A stretch of 64,000 nt of DNA from Algoriphagus limi (GTDB lineage Bacteria > Bacteroidota > Bacteroidia > Cytophagales > Cyclobacteriaceae): the NCBI RefSeq assembly GCF_024919275.1, contig NZ_JANWGH010000001.1:434001-498000 (forward strand). The letters run 5' to 3'. A program made the position numbers and the translations under genes. Positions 9,426-18,233 of the stretch are shown piece by piece. Within the stretch, counting starts at the first letter, position 1, and every line of letters begins with the position of its first letter. Under the pieces are notes generated by a model. That model ran no database searches. It was given only the letters and a program-made list of their open reading frames with translations, and had not been told where the DNA came from.

Positions 9426-9449
9426 TTGTTACCTATTTTTAACCTATTC
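9426..9449 (+). promoter_or_regulatory. Candidate operator with ACCTATT direct repeats before the export genes
   Basis: TTGTTACCTATTTTTAACCTAT contains two ACCTATT half-sites 11 bases apart, one helical turn, upstream of the export gene promoter. A very similar string (TTGTTACCTATTTTACCTGA) lies upstream of the sensor-like gene pair at 22101-22120. Shared text in two otherwise unrelated upstream regions suggests a common regulator; this is inference. Confidence 0.3.
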
Positions 9450-9486
9450 TCAGCTATCTATTAAGGTGATTTTTGGCATTTTTTTC

Positions 9487-9494
9487 TATGTTTG
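9487..9494 (+). promoter_or_regulatory. Candidate -7 element for the polysaccharide export operon
   Basis: TATGTTTG fits TAnnTTTG exactly and sits 35 bases before the ATG of the Wza-like gene. A TTTG exists only 11 bases upstream, too close for a usual -33 element, so the call rests on the -7 match and position. Confidence 0.4.
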
Positions 9495-9528
9495 CGAGGA
9501 TTAATTCAATCATCCTAATCAACTTTCT

Positions 9529-10335
9529 ATGATTCAACGATTGTCAGGTTTTGCCGTTTTACTGGCTTTTTTGAGCTTTTTTTCTTGTGTTTCAAATGAG
9601 AAAATTATTTACCTCCAAAATTTAGATGGTAATCAACCTATTTCTGAGGATGAAATGATTTCATATGAAATCCCAGAATACCGATTACAGTACAATGACA
9701 TTTTGGATGTTCGAATTCAAACGGTCGAGGACTTGATCAAGAATGGCTTTAATTTCCAAAATCAGCAGAATAATCAAATGCAGGTTGGTGCCCAGGGAGG
9801 AGGAGATGTATTTTATATGACCGGTTATACGGTAGATAAAGAAGGTAATATTCGACTGCCTATAGTTGGAGAAGTGAATGTAAAAGACAAAACCATTGAA
9901 GAAGCTAGAGTAGAAATAGAAAAGCGCTTAAGTCAATATGTGACTTCCGAATTATATGTGAAAGTTAAATTGGGTGGTATTCGTTATTCTGCTTTAGGAG
10001 AATTTAGAAGGCCAGGGAAATTTGTAGTCCTACAAGATAGAATGACAATTTTTGAGGCTATCGCTAATGCAGGAGATTTGAATACAGTGGCCAAGCGGGA
10101 TGAGATTATGCTGATTCGTCAATATCCGGAAGGCTCTAAATTACATCGCGTGAACTTGAATGATAGACAATTGATTCAATCTCCATACTATTTCATTCAG
10201 CCCAATGATCAACTGTATGCTGAGCCGATGAAAGTTCGTGAAATCGGAACAGGAGAAAATGCAGTTCAAACTTTTGTTTTGTTTACTTCAGTACTTACTA
10301 CCACCTTGCTTGTGGTAAATCTATTTGCCAACTAA
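9529..10335 (+). CDS. wza: Wza-like polysaccharide export lipoprotein (Poly_export + SLBB)
   Basis: A 268-residue outer-membrane lipoprotein with a signal peptide ending in FFSC, acylated Cys at residue 20. The polysaccharide-export domain follows (LQYNDILDVRIQT ... GYTVDKEGNIRLPIVGEVNVKDKTIEEARVEIEKRL), then an SLBB-type domain (YSALGEFRRPGKFVV ... TIFEAIANAGDL) and a C-terminal hydrophobic helix at about 245-266 that would cross the membrane. It forms the translocation pore for exopolysaccharide. The stop codon is followed after one base by the ATG of the Wzc-like kinase, the usual export pair. The length is in the short range typical for Bacteroidota Wza proteins. Confidence 0.93.
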   Translation: MIQRLSGFAVLLAFLSFFSCVSNEKIIYLQNLDGNQPISEDEMISYEIPEYRLQYNDILDVRIQTVEDLIKNGFNFQNQQNNQMQVGAQGGGDVFYMTGYTVDKEGNIRLPIVGEVNVKDKTIEEARVEIEKRLSQYVTSELYVKVKLGGIRYSALGEFRRPGKFVVLQDRMTIFEAIANAGDLNTVAKRDEIMLIRQYPEGSKLHRVNLNDRQLIQSPYYFIQPNDQLYAEPMKVREIGTGENAVQTFVLFTSVLTTTLLVVNLFAN

Positions 10336-10336
10336 T

Positions 10337-12781
10337 ATGTATCCGAACGCACCACAAATAAGTAATGATCCTTCATCTCCTTTTTTGATTAAAAAGGATG
10401 ATGATCTTGACTTGAAAGTCATCATTTTTAAATACTTACAGTATTGGCCTTGGATTATTGGATTTGCATTAATTGGTATTATTGGTGGATATCTAGTAAA
10501 TAAGTATTCAACTCCCATTTATCGTGTTGAAGGAACGGTATTAATAAAGGACGAAACCCCAGCCTTTGGTGCTGATTTGTTTGCAAATGGAGGATTTGGT
10601 CGTGACTACAGTAATATTGACGATGAAATAGGAATCTTAAAGTCTTATTCCTTAGCTGAGGCAACTGTTCAGCAGATGGATTTGAATGTCCAGTATTTTT
10701 TAGAGGGCTTTGTCAAGACCACTCAGATTTATGGAAACACATCCATTTTTGTCAATTTGGATAAGACCAAACCCATGCTTGTGGGAGGGATGTTCAGATT
10801 AGAAGTGCTTAATGAGGATAGTTTTGAACTGAGCATCATTGAACAGGGATTTAGCATATTCGATCCTAAAGATCCATTTAATAGAAGAGGTAGGGAATTA
10901 GTAGAGTTGTCTCGTTCTGTTTATTCATTTGATGAGCCTATACAAATTGATTCTTTTGAATTTTCAGTAAGTCGTATTTCTGCTCTTCCGGGAGATCAGA
11001 TTTTCTTCCGTTTCTTGGATGATCCCTCTATCGCCCATGAAATGAGAGGCCAATTGAGTGTTGCTCCTTTGGAAAGATACTCTTCGATTTTGACATTGAG
11101 TATGCAGACACCATTGCGGAAATTGGGCGAGGATTATCTTAATCAATTGGTGAAAACATATTTGCAGCGTGAACTCAATGAAAAAAATAGAGCTACTGAG
11201 AATACAATTAGCTTTATTTCTGATCAATTGAGAGGCATTACAGACTCTCTGCAATATTCTGAAGGCAGACTTCAGCAATATCGATCAGAGAATAAGATTT
11301 TTAACCTTTCCGAGGAAGGATCCGCGATTTTTGGAAGATTGCAGGAACTAGAAACACGGAGATCAGAGGTTGATTTAAATTTGAAGTACTATCGCTCTTT
11401 GCAATCCTATATTGCTAATAACGGAGTCGGGGAATTGGTTGCTCCATCTATGGTGGGAGTTTCGGATCCCTTACTAAATGCCTTGGTACAGAATCTCTCT
11501 AATCTCCAGGCTGACAAACAGCGCTTGATGGCCAATTTTTCGGAAGAGACTCCAGTAGTGAAAGATATTCTAACCCGAATTGAAAGTGCAACCCGAGCCC
11601 TTCAGGAAAATGTAAATTCTGCCATACGCAACACTGAAAGTTTACTCGCTGATTTGAATGGACAAATCCGGACAATAGAACGAGAAATAAGTACTCTTCC
11701 AGAGACCGAACGGAATTTGATAGGTATTCAGCGACAGTTTACCATAAACGAAAACATTTACATATATCTACTGCAAAAGAAGGCTGAAGCCGAGATTACA
11801 TTGGCCGCAAACCTTCCCAAAAATGTAGTCTTGGATAAGGCTAAGACAGTAGGTCAGGTAGGGCCAAAAAGGACCCAAAATCTCCTTTTTGGTTTAATCA
11901 TAGGGTTAATAATCCCAATTGGGATTATTACAGTTAAGGACTACCTCAATACCAAAATTGAAGATCCCAAAGAGCTTGAAAAAACTATTAAGGTGCCGCT
12001 TATCGGAATGATTGGAAGAAGTTATTCCGAAGGGACTCTTCCTGTCTTCAATAATTCCCGCTCCTCTGTGACAGAATCATTCAGATCCCTTCGAGCTGAC
12101 CTTTCTTATTTAAGTCCGAAAAGAGAAAATTTATCCATTCTTTTTACTTCAACTGTTTCAGGGGAGGGGAAAACCTTCGTTTCCATGAATATGGCATCAG
12201 TTTTTGCCTTGATGGGGAAAAAGACAATTTTAGTAGGTTTGGATTTGCGAAAGCCTAGAATTGCTCAGGATTTTGGTTTGACTAATGACAAAGGGATGAG
12301 TACCTGTCTAAGTAGTGATTCGCCTTGGCAAGATGTGGTAAAACCTAGTGGCTATGAGAATTTGGATGTAATTCTTTCCGGTCCTATTCCTCCTAATCCT
12401 GCAGAATTATTACTTCAGGAAAAGTTTGGCAAAATCATCAATGAAATCAAGGATGCCTACGATGTGGTGATTTTTGACTGTCCTCCAGTAGGATTGGTTT
12501 CAGAAACAAAGGAATTGTTCAATTATGCAGATATAAGCTTCTTTGTTTTCCGTCAGGGTTACTCAATGAAAGGTCATTCGGATGTTCTAAATAACCTCGT
12601 CGAAAAAGGTGGAATCAAGAAGATATATGGAGTCCTAAATGATGTTCATATCGACAAAGGCTATGGTTATGGTTACGGCTATGGTTATGGCTACGGTTAT
12701 GGTGGAAGTTCTTATGGATATCATGAGGAAAGAAAACCAGTAGCATGGTGGAAAAGAGCCATAGGAAAAAGACAAAGCTAG
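10337..12781 (+). CDS. wzc: Wzc-like polysaccharide co-polymerase / tyrosine kinase with Tyr-Gly tail
   Basis: An inner-membrane BY-kinase controlling chain length and export. From the ATG at 10337 it has 814 residues (a TTG 12 bases upstream, overlapping wza, is possible but less likely). Order: N-terminal Wzz domain with a first membrane helix (WIIGFALIGIIGGYLV), a long coiled-coil periplasmic region (about 260-480), a second membrane helix (LLFGLIIGLIIPIGII), then the cytoplasmic kinase with Walker A around G609-E-G-K612-T and the Walker A' strand ILVGLDLRKPR. The C terminus carries seven GY dipeptides followed by GGSSYGY, a dense tyrosine cluster like the autophosphorylation tails of BY-kinases. 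Directly downstream lies the lasso cluster, after 35 bases. Confidence 0.93.
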   Translation: MYPNAPQISNDPSSPFLIKKDDDLDLKVIIFKYLQYWPWIIGFALIGIIGGYLVNKYSTPIYRVEGTVLIKDETPAFGADLFANGGFGRDYSNIDDEIGILKSYSLAEATVQQMDLNVQYFLEGFVKTTQIYGNTSIFVNLDKTKPMLVGGMFRLEVLNEDSFELSIIEQGFSIFDPKDPFNRRGRELVELSRSVYSFDEPIQIDSFEFSVSRISALPGDQIFFRFLDDPSIAHEMRGQLSVAPLERYSSILTLSMQTPLRKLGEDYLNQLVKTYLQRELNEKNRATENTISFISDQLRGITDSLQYSEGRLQQYRSENKIFNLSEEGSAIFGRLQELETRRSEVDLNLKYYRSLQSYIANNGVGELVAPSMVGVSDPLLNALVQNLSNLQADKQRLMANFSEETPVVKDILTRIESATRALQENVNSAIRNTESLLADLNGQIRTIEREISTLPETERNLIGIQRQFTINENIYIYLLQKKAEAEITLAANLPKNVVLDKAKTVGQVGPKRTQNLLFGLIIGLIIPIGIITVKDYLNTKIEDPKELEKTIKVPLIGMIGRSYSEGTLPVFNNSRSSVTESFRSLRADLSYLSPKRENLSILFTSTVSGEGKTFVSMNMASVFALMGKKTILVGLDLRKPRIAQDFGLTNDKGMSTCLSSDSPWQDVVKPSGYENLDVILSGPIPPNPAELLLQEKFGKIINEIKDAYDVVIFDCPPVGLVSETKELFNYADISFFVFRQGYSMKGHSDVLNNLVEKGGIKKIYGVLNDVHIDKGYGYGYGYGYGYGYGGSSYGYHEERKPVAWWKRAIGKRQS

Positions 12782-12816
12782 AGATTAATACCTTGCTTGA
12801 TTAAAATGAAAAGGGT

Positions 12817-14637
12817 ATGAAAGGTTTTTTGGGGATTTTAAATTTGGATAATGGTCCCATTCAAGAAAGTTCAAATCGATTCTTGAATCATTATCCGGAA
12901 TTAAAATCCCTTCCTTTTTATAAGTCTCCTGATTTTTTTCTTTCATCCTTATCTAAGGAACTTCCTGTTTATTCTCTTAAAAATCATCCAAATCTAATAT
13001 ATGCCGGATGGTGTAGGCTAGATAATCTTGAAGAGCTGCGTGACCAATTAGGAATAACTTATCTAGCCCAAGAAAGTGAGGTAATCCTTCAGTCCTACCT
13101 TCGATGGGGAGAGAATTGCCTTAAAAAGTTTTTAGGAGATTTCAGTTTTGTGATCTTTGATCGAGAGAAAAAAGATCTATTTCTCGCAAAGGATCAGTTG
13201 GGGGTTAGGCCTCTTTTTTACTTGAAGCATCGAGGACTTTTTTACCTTGGAACAAGTATAACTTTGATCAAAAAAGCTGTAGGGCAGAAACTTCCCTTGA
13301 ATGAAGTTTTTATAGCAAATGAACTTAAAAACTTTCCCCCTGATATTGAAAGTACCTTCTTTAGGGATATTAAAAGACTCAACCCAGCTCATTTCCTTAC
13401 TTTTTCAAAAACCAATACTTATAAAGAAAAAAGATATTGGGATTTAAACCCTGTAGATTTAGGATTTTGCAAGAAGGATGAAGATTACATAAATCATTTA
13501 AAGTCAATACTATTTGAGGCTATACAATCCAGGATTCGAAATAAAAAAACAATTGGAAGCCAGCTAAGTGGAGGTTTAGACTCTTCCGCCATTACTGTTA
13601 TTCTTTCCCGGTTGATGGATAAAAAAAATCTACATACTTATTCCTTTGTTTTGGATGATGTAACTAGGGAATATTCAGAGTTGAAGGTGGATGAGCAGGT
13701 AACACAAAGAGAGATAATAAATTATGCAGGTTTACTTCCTGAAAATCACCATCCAATTACCCGGTTTCATTTCCAAGATATATTCGAGGAATTGGAAAGA
13801 CGAAATGAAATCATGGGAGGGTTAGGCCCCTATGATGCCATATATCAAGATTCCATGTTTAAACAAGCTGCTGAAAGGGATAAAGTAGAGGTCGTATTTA
13901 GTGGTTTTCCAGGAGATGAGGGTATTTCTGAACCGGGTAGTCTATTTTTTGCAGATTATATTTACAAACGTGACTTTTTTAACCTTCTAAAGTATATTCT
14001 GGAATTTAGAAGAGGTGGAGTTTCTAGGATTAAAAACTACTTCAAAGCAAAAAAGGTAGGTTCTTTTGTCCCTGATTACCATAAAACTCAAGAATTAAGA
14101 AGTCTTCTTAACCCTAAGGTTGATAAAGACCTTCAACTTAATGATAGATCTTTTAAGTTTTTTCCAGATTACAAAGGTTGGTTAAAGCATAGAATTTGTA
14201 TGCCGGATACTTCTATCAGAATGGAATCTGAAAACCTCTATGCTAATGATTATAATATGGAAATGGCCTATCCATTAGCGGATATTCGGCTTTTAGAAGC
14301 ATTAATCAGTTTGCCTTCCCATCTATTTAAGCCCAAACCGATGAATAGATCAATCTTTAGAAAGATCTGTAAGGATATTTTACCAGATAAGGTTCGACTT
14401 CAAAAAAAACATAATGGGGCTTTTACCCTTGCATTTTATGAATACTTATGTGAAAAGAATTATCGGGAATTTCAAGCTTATGAAGTAAAAAATCATCTGG
14501 GCCTTATTATTTCTGAAGATGAGCTTTTAAAGCGAGAACCAGAGTGCAGCTATTGTCAAAAGGAGCGATTGAACTATCGTAAAGAGATAGATTATTTAAT
14601 TGAATTAAACAGCCCCCCGGATGAGGAGAATAGCTAA
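12817..14637 (+). CDS. Asparagine-synthase-like lasso peptide cyclase (C protein)
   Basis: A 606-residue protein with a glutaminase-like N-terminal domain (about 1-190) and an Asn-synthase ATP-pyrophosphatase domain (about 210-590). The pyrophosphate loop is S251-G-G-L-D255-S-S. The N terminus begins M-K-G, without the Cys2 that ordinary glutamine-hydrolysing Asn synthases need, and this is usual for lasso cyclases, which adenylate an Asp or Glu side chain and close the macrolactam ring on the peptide's N terminus. The next gene, an ABC exporter, overlaps it by 17 bases; B1, B2, kinase and precursor genes follow within 4.5 kb. Alone it could be called a polymer-related asparagine synthase; the neighbours make the lasso role far more likely. 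Confidence 0.85.
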   Translation: MKGFLGILNLDNGPIQESSNRFLNHYPELKSLPFYKSPDFFLSSLSKELPVYSLKNHPNLIYAGWCRLDNLEELRDQLGITYLAQESEVILQSYLRWGENCLKKFLGDFSFVIFDREKKDLFLAKDQLGVRPLFYLKHRGLFYLGTSITLIKKAVGQKLPLNEVFIANELKNFPPDIESTFFRDIKRLNPAHFLTFSKTNTYKEKRYWDLNPVDLGFCKKDEDYINHLKSILFEAIQSRIRNKKTIGSQLSGGLDSSAITVILSRLMDKKNLHTYSFVLDDVTREYSELKVDEQVTQREIINYAGLLPENHHPITRFHFQDIFEELERRNEIMGGLGPYDAIYQDSMFKQAAERDKVEVVFSGFPGDEGISEPGSLFFADYIYKRDFFNLLKYILEFRRGGVSRIKNYFKAKKVGSFVPDYHKTQELRSLLNPKVDKDLQLNDRSFKFFPDYKGWLKHRICMPDTSIRMESENLYANDYNMEMAYPLADIRLLEALISLPSHLFKPKPMNRSIFRKICKDILPDKVRLQKKHNGAFTLAFYEYLCEKNYREFQAYEVKNHLGLIISEDELLKREPECSYCQKERLNYRKEIDYLIELNSPPDEENS

Positions 14638-16405
14638 GGATTCTATAAAAGGATACGCACGAGTCTATCATCGGGCTATTTTATTGCTTTGGAGGGTTTC
14701 ACCAATATTGGTGTCCATTCAGGTTCTACTTTTTTTGATACAGGCTATTGTTCCTGTTTTGACATTGATTGCTACCAAGAAACTGTTCGATGTCATTCTA
14801 GAGAGTAGCAAAAGCTTTGAAACCGTATTGCTGTGGTTACTATTCTTGGCAGGGCTTCAGCTTATACAAGTTCTGCTTTCCCAAGGATCCGCATTCTTTT
14901 CCGAAATCTATCAGGAAAAACTTACCGACTCTGTCAATGGCTTGATTCTAGAAAAGTCAATTGAAATTCCCTATCCATTTTTTGAGGATCCTAACTATTA
15001 CGACAGCCTTCATTTGGCGCAGCGCCAATCCATTTACAAATTACCCATGCTATTCCAGCAAATTCAGGGAACCTTCAGTAATTCCCTATCCTTGGCACTC
15101 TTAATTGGCTATTTTTTCTCCTTGATTAGTAGCTATGCCTGGGTTATTTTGATAATTGCCCTGCCTTTGGCATTTGTCAAATGGTATAGCGGATTTGCCC
15201 TGCATCGCTTGGAGTCAAAAACTGTTCCCTTAGAACGGGAGGCTGATTATTACCACTACATCCTTACAGGTGAATCTTATGCTCAAGAAATTCGAAGCCT
15301 GAATTTTGGACAATCTCTTCTCAAGCGTTTTCGCGAATTAAGAACTATCATCTTTGAGCAGAAAAAAGCGCTCCAAAAAAAGTTGTTGGCGTTTTCGCTG
15401 ATAGCAGAGCTGCTCGAGGTACTCGTATTGTTTTATATCCTAATTGGTGTTGCAAGGAAAGCCTTTGAGGGCGTATTGGGGGTCAGCTTATTGATCGTGT
15501 ATATTCAAGGAATTCAACGCATGCAAAGTAACCTGAAGAATTTCCTAAATTCTTTGGTTCAGCTGATCCAATTGCGAATTTTCCTGAAAGACATATTTCG
15601 ATTCTTGGACATTGCTACCCAAAGTGAAGCCAGTGGAAAAGAGCTGGAATTTCCTACTGACGATTTCAGTATACAGGTTCAAAATTTGAGTTTTTCTTAT
15701 CCTGGAACGGAACAGGAAAGTCTTCAAAATATCTCCATGAAGTTTGAAGTAGGAAAGGTGATTGGAATTGTTGGAGCAAATGGTTCGGGAAAATCAACCT
15801 TGGTTAAATTATTGGCTGGGCTATACAGGCCAGGTTCGGGTGAAATTAAACTGGGAGACTACCAACTAGAGGATATCGATTCAGCTAGTTTTCGGGAAAA
15901 TAGCCTTTTCTTATTTCAGGACTTTCAACGCTATTTTTTGTCTATCGAGGATTTGATCAGTTTGGGGAAAAGTAAGCAAACCGAGCATGAGTTGAGGTTA
16001 CAATCTGCCATTCAAAAAGCCCAAGCAGAGAGTTTTATTTCCAATTTGCCGGATGGTTGGAAATCCAAACTGGGAAGAATTTTTGATGAAGGCAGGGGAC
16101 TAAGTGGTGGACAGTGGCAAAAATTGGCCTTGGCAAGAGCTTTTTATAGGGACCCTAAGCTAGTTGTATTAGATGAACCTACAAGTGCACTTGATGCAAT
16201 TTCAGAGATGCGCGTTTTTGAGGAATTGAAAAAAGAATCGGCCGAACGGATGAATATCTGGATTACACATCGTCTTTATAATCTAAAAGATGCTGATTAT
16301 ATCTATGTTCTGGATTCGGGTCGAATCAAACAGGAAGGGATATTTCAGGATTTGATTCGGGAGAAAGGAATTTTTCAGGACCTATACCAAAAACAAGGTT
16401 TTTGA
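14621..16405 (+). CDS. ABC exporter of the lasso peptide (fused membrane and ATPase domains)
   Basis: A 594-residue half-transporter: about six membrane helices in residues 20-330, then an ATPase domain with Walker A G385-ANGSGK391-S, Q-loop LFQDFQ, signature L494-SGGQ498, Walker B LVVLDEPTSALDA and H-loop ITHR. This is the type that exports lasso peptides and gives self-immunity to the producer (D protein). The ATG lies inside the end of the cyclase gene (17-base overlap), so the two are translationally coupled. No C39 peptidase domain is present, which fits because leader removal is done by B2. After the stop comes a repeat block. Confidence 0.88.
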   Translation: MRRIAKDSIKGYARVYHRAILLLWRVSPILVSIQVLLFLIQAIVPVLTLIATKKLFDVILESSKSFETVLLWLLFLAGLQLIQVLLSQGSAFFSEIYQEKLTDSVNGLILEKSIEIPYPFFEDPNYYDSLHLAQRQSIYKLPMLFQQIQGTFSNSLSLALLIGYFFSLISSYAWVILIIALPLAFVKWYSGFALHRLESKTVPLEREADYYHYILTGESYAQEIRSLNFGQSLLKRFRELRTIIFEQKKALQKKLLAFSLIAELLEVLVLFYILIGVARKAFEGVLGVSLLIVYIQGIQRMQSNLKNFLNSLVQLIQLRIFLKDIFRFLDIATQSEASGKELEFPTDDFSIQVQNLSFSYPGTEQESLQNISMKFEVGKVIGIVGANGSGKSTLVKLLAGLYRPGSGEIKLGDYQLEDIDSASFRENSLFLFQDFQRYFLSIEDLISLGKSKQTEHELRLQSAIQKAQAESFISNLPDGWKSKLGRIFDEGRGLSGGQWQKLALARAFYRDPKLVVLDEPTSALDAISEMRVFEELKKESAERMNIWITHRLYNLKDADYIYVLDSGRIKQEGIFQDLIREKGIFQDLYQKQGF

Positions 16406-16439
16406 AGAAAGCATAAACCTTTGTTTATCAATAGTTTTT

Positions 16440-16660
16440 ACCCTCTTCTTATTGGATTTCTCAGCACCAATTCCCCCTTTTACTTGTATGTATCGAAGAG
16501 ACCAAAAAATAATATCCAAAGGGGGCAAAAGGGGGATTTGATTCTAAATATTTATAAGACCATTCTAAATTACTTCCGATATTTATCTTGGATACCAAAC
16601 AGCGATTGTTCCGAACAGCAATGTAAACCTCATCACACATTTGTGAAGACTTGTTTGATT
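16440..16660. repeat. Composite intergenic repeat, copy 3 (degenerate, inside the lasso cluster)
   Basis: The hairpin module AATTCCCCC..TTT ... AAAGGGGG ... GGGGGATTT is at 16469-16539, followed by a decayed tail (ATTCTAAATATTTATAAGACCATTC). Module A units are missing. It separates the cyclase/exporter pair from the kinase gene and breaks the cluster into two transcription units. Confidence 0.65.
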
Positions 16661-16706
16661 TCTGGCAGGAACTAACGGTGGTAAGGAATCTAATCATTTA
16701 TGAATT

Positions 16707-16739
16707 TTTGTTTAGAATTGGTTTTTAACTCTATTTTTG
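16707..16739 (+). promoter_or_regulatory. Promoter of the HPr-kinase-like gene
   Basis: TTTG at 16707-16710, a 21-base spacer, and TATTTTTG at 16732-16739 match both halves of the Bacteroidota promoter (TTTG-N19-21-TAnnTTTG). Transcription would begin just before 16750, which supports the ATG at 16764 as the start of the kinase gene rather than the TTG at 16746. Confidence 0.6.
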
Positions 16740-16763
16740 GACTGATTGAGGAGGGAATTTAAG

Positions 16764-17672
16764 ATGTATCATTTTTTCAAAGTTTTTGGGCTTATATGCA
16801 GATCAGAAATAAATCTGTCTGCATTAATTAAGCTATCTGAATCTGAAAGCATTGATTTTGAGGTCAAGCTCATTCAGTCCCTGCCGGAATTTCAATTTCC
16901 AGTATTGGTTTCTGAGGAGGGATGCCGTTACAATGAGACTGAGTTTTTTTTGGAAATTGAAGGAGTTGCAAAATATTTGGTTCGGAATGGCAAAGAAATT
17001 TTGATCAAACCAACTTCAGAAGATTGGAATAGTATACTTCTGTTCTTTTATTCAAATTGTCTAGGAGCCTTATTATTCCAAAGAGATTTGATTCCCTTTC
17101 ATGTTTCAGGTGTTTTAGATCCGGACGGGAAAGTATGGTTGTTTGCTGCTCCATCTCAAACTGGAAAGTCCTCCACGGCACTAAAGCTTAAAGAAAAGGG
17201 GTTTGAGATTTTTACAGATGATACCGCATTGATTTATGTTAGGGAAGGAAAATGTTGGTCCATTCCTTCCTATCCAATGATTCGGGTCTGGAAAAATACC
17301 CTCGATAAGCAATCTGTATTTCAACCTGAAGAAGCCACCCAAATACGTTCCGAGATTGACAAGTATGGAATATTTTTTCATGAGCATTTTCAGGACATAC
17401 CGAGGGAGGTCAAAGGAATTATTTTTCTTGAAGAGGAGGGGCAAGAAATACAAATTAGAAAAATTGGAGTGATGGAGGCCCTGCCTTTATTAGGGAATAA
17501 TATTTACCGAGGCTACTGGGTTGAAGGCATGAAAAAACAAATAATTCAATTTGAAGTTTTAACTTCAATTATTAGGTATACAAACTTTTGGAAGGCTATT
17601 CGCCCGAAAAATCAGGATAGTTTTAACTCATTTACTGATGAAATTATTGATCAGATACTAGCTGGGGGGTAA
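16764..17672 (+). CDS. HPr-kinase-like lasso peptide kinase (PadeK-like)
   Basis: A 302-residue protein of the HprK-like group. The phosphate-binding loop is A129-PSQTG-K135-S136 and the conserved acidic pair is D152-D153 in FTDDTAL, with the FHVSGVLDPDG strand before them. Proteins of this group in lasso clusters phosphorylate the C-terminal Ser of the precursor, as shown for PadeK of the paeninodin cluster; the precursor at 18725 does end in Ser. True HPr kinases have an extra N-terminal domain and a different context, and no PTS genes are here. The ATG at 16764 follows a purine-rich stretch and a full promoter. It stands alone between two gaps. Family assignment is good; the role is inferred from the cluster. 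Confidence 0.8.
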   Translation: MYHFFKVFGLICRSEINLSALIKLSESESIDFEVKLIQSLPEFQFPVLVSEEGCRYNETEFFLEIEGVAKYLVRNGKEILIKPTSEDWNSILLFFYSNCLGALLFQRDLIPFHVSGVLDPDGKVWLFAAPSQTGKSSTALKLKEKGFEIFTDDTALIYVREGKCWSIPSYPMIRVWKNTLDKQSVFQPEEATQIRSEIDKYGIFFHEHFQDIPREVKGIIFLEEEGQEIQIRKIGVMEALPLLGNNIYRGYWVEGMKKQIIQFEVLTSIIRYTNFWKAIRPKNQDSFNSFTDEIIDQILAGG

Positions 17673-17957
17673 GTTTTGGCTCATTCTTGATAAAATTAGA
17701 TCAATTTTTACCTGCTCTAATTAGTTTTTTTTTGATAGCAAGATTTTTTTCTGTAATTCAAACAAGCTGGATTAATACCAGTTATGTATTAAATCTATCG
17801 GTTTAAATAAAAATAAGACTACTAAAATTAGTTGGTTTTTTTAAATCAAAAATTCTTAATAAAAATCATAGTCTTTTTATTTGAATCAATATTTTTGTAT
17901 TTCAAATACATTATTTGTTAGTTTATTTGAAACAAGCTTAAAATTGAAAGTAAAGTA
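17673..17957 (+). promoter_or_regulatory. AT-rich gap with candidate promoter of the B1-B2-precursor operon
   Basis: This 285-base stretch has no gene and no copy of the repeats found elsewhere. TATTTTTG at 17890-17897 fits the -7 consensus, 60 bases before the B1 start; a clear -33 TTTG is missing. T-runs around 17725-17755 could end the kinase transcript, but I see no convincing hairpin. Confidence 0.4.
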
Positions 17958-18233
17958 ATGGATAGGCGGTTTGTGCTGAAAGAAGATAAATTTTTGTATT
18001 CAAAAATCGAAGATGAAGGAGTGCTCTTTGATTTGGAATCAAACGAGTATTTGAGATTAAATACTTCTTTGAACAGTATTTTCAAATACCTGGGGGAAGG
18101 ATTATCCATTGCTGAAATTAAGGAAAGACTGATGGGGGAGTACGAGGTGTCAGAGCAGGAATGTGAAGATGGGATTCGAGAAGCGATTGATTTATTGAAG
18201 AAGAAAGGGTTGCTTGATGAAAAAAGTGCTTAA
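17958..18233 (+). CDS. PqqD-like lasso peptide B1 protein (RiPP recognition element)
   Basis: A 91-residue PqqD-family protein: beta-strands FVLKEDKFLYSKIEDEGVLFDLESNEYLRLN, then helices with GLSIAEIKERLMGEY and a last helix ending in LLKKKGLL. This fold binds the leader of the precursor and brings it to the protease. In lasso systems it reads a YxxPxL motif; the precursor here has the equivalent W9-E-K-P12-K-L14. It overlaps the start of the B2 gene by 17 bases, so the split B1/B2 arrangement is translationally coupled. Confidence 0.88.
   Translation: MDRRFVLKEDKFLYSKIEDEGVLFDLESNEYLRLNTSLNSIFKYLGEGLSIAEIKERLMGEYEVSEQECEDGIREAIDLLKKKGLLDEKSA

Noticed and set aside
12817..14637. Housekeeping asparagine synthetase (asnB)
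   Set aside because: The N terminus lacks Cys2 for glutamine hydrolysis, and the overlapping exporter plus B1, B2 and precursor genes give a better explanation.
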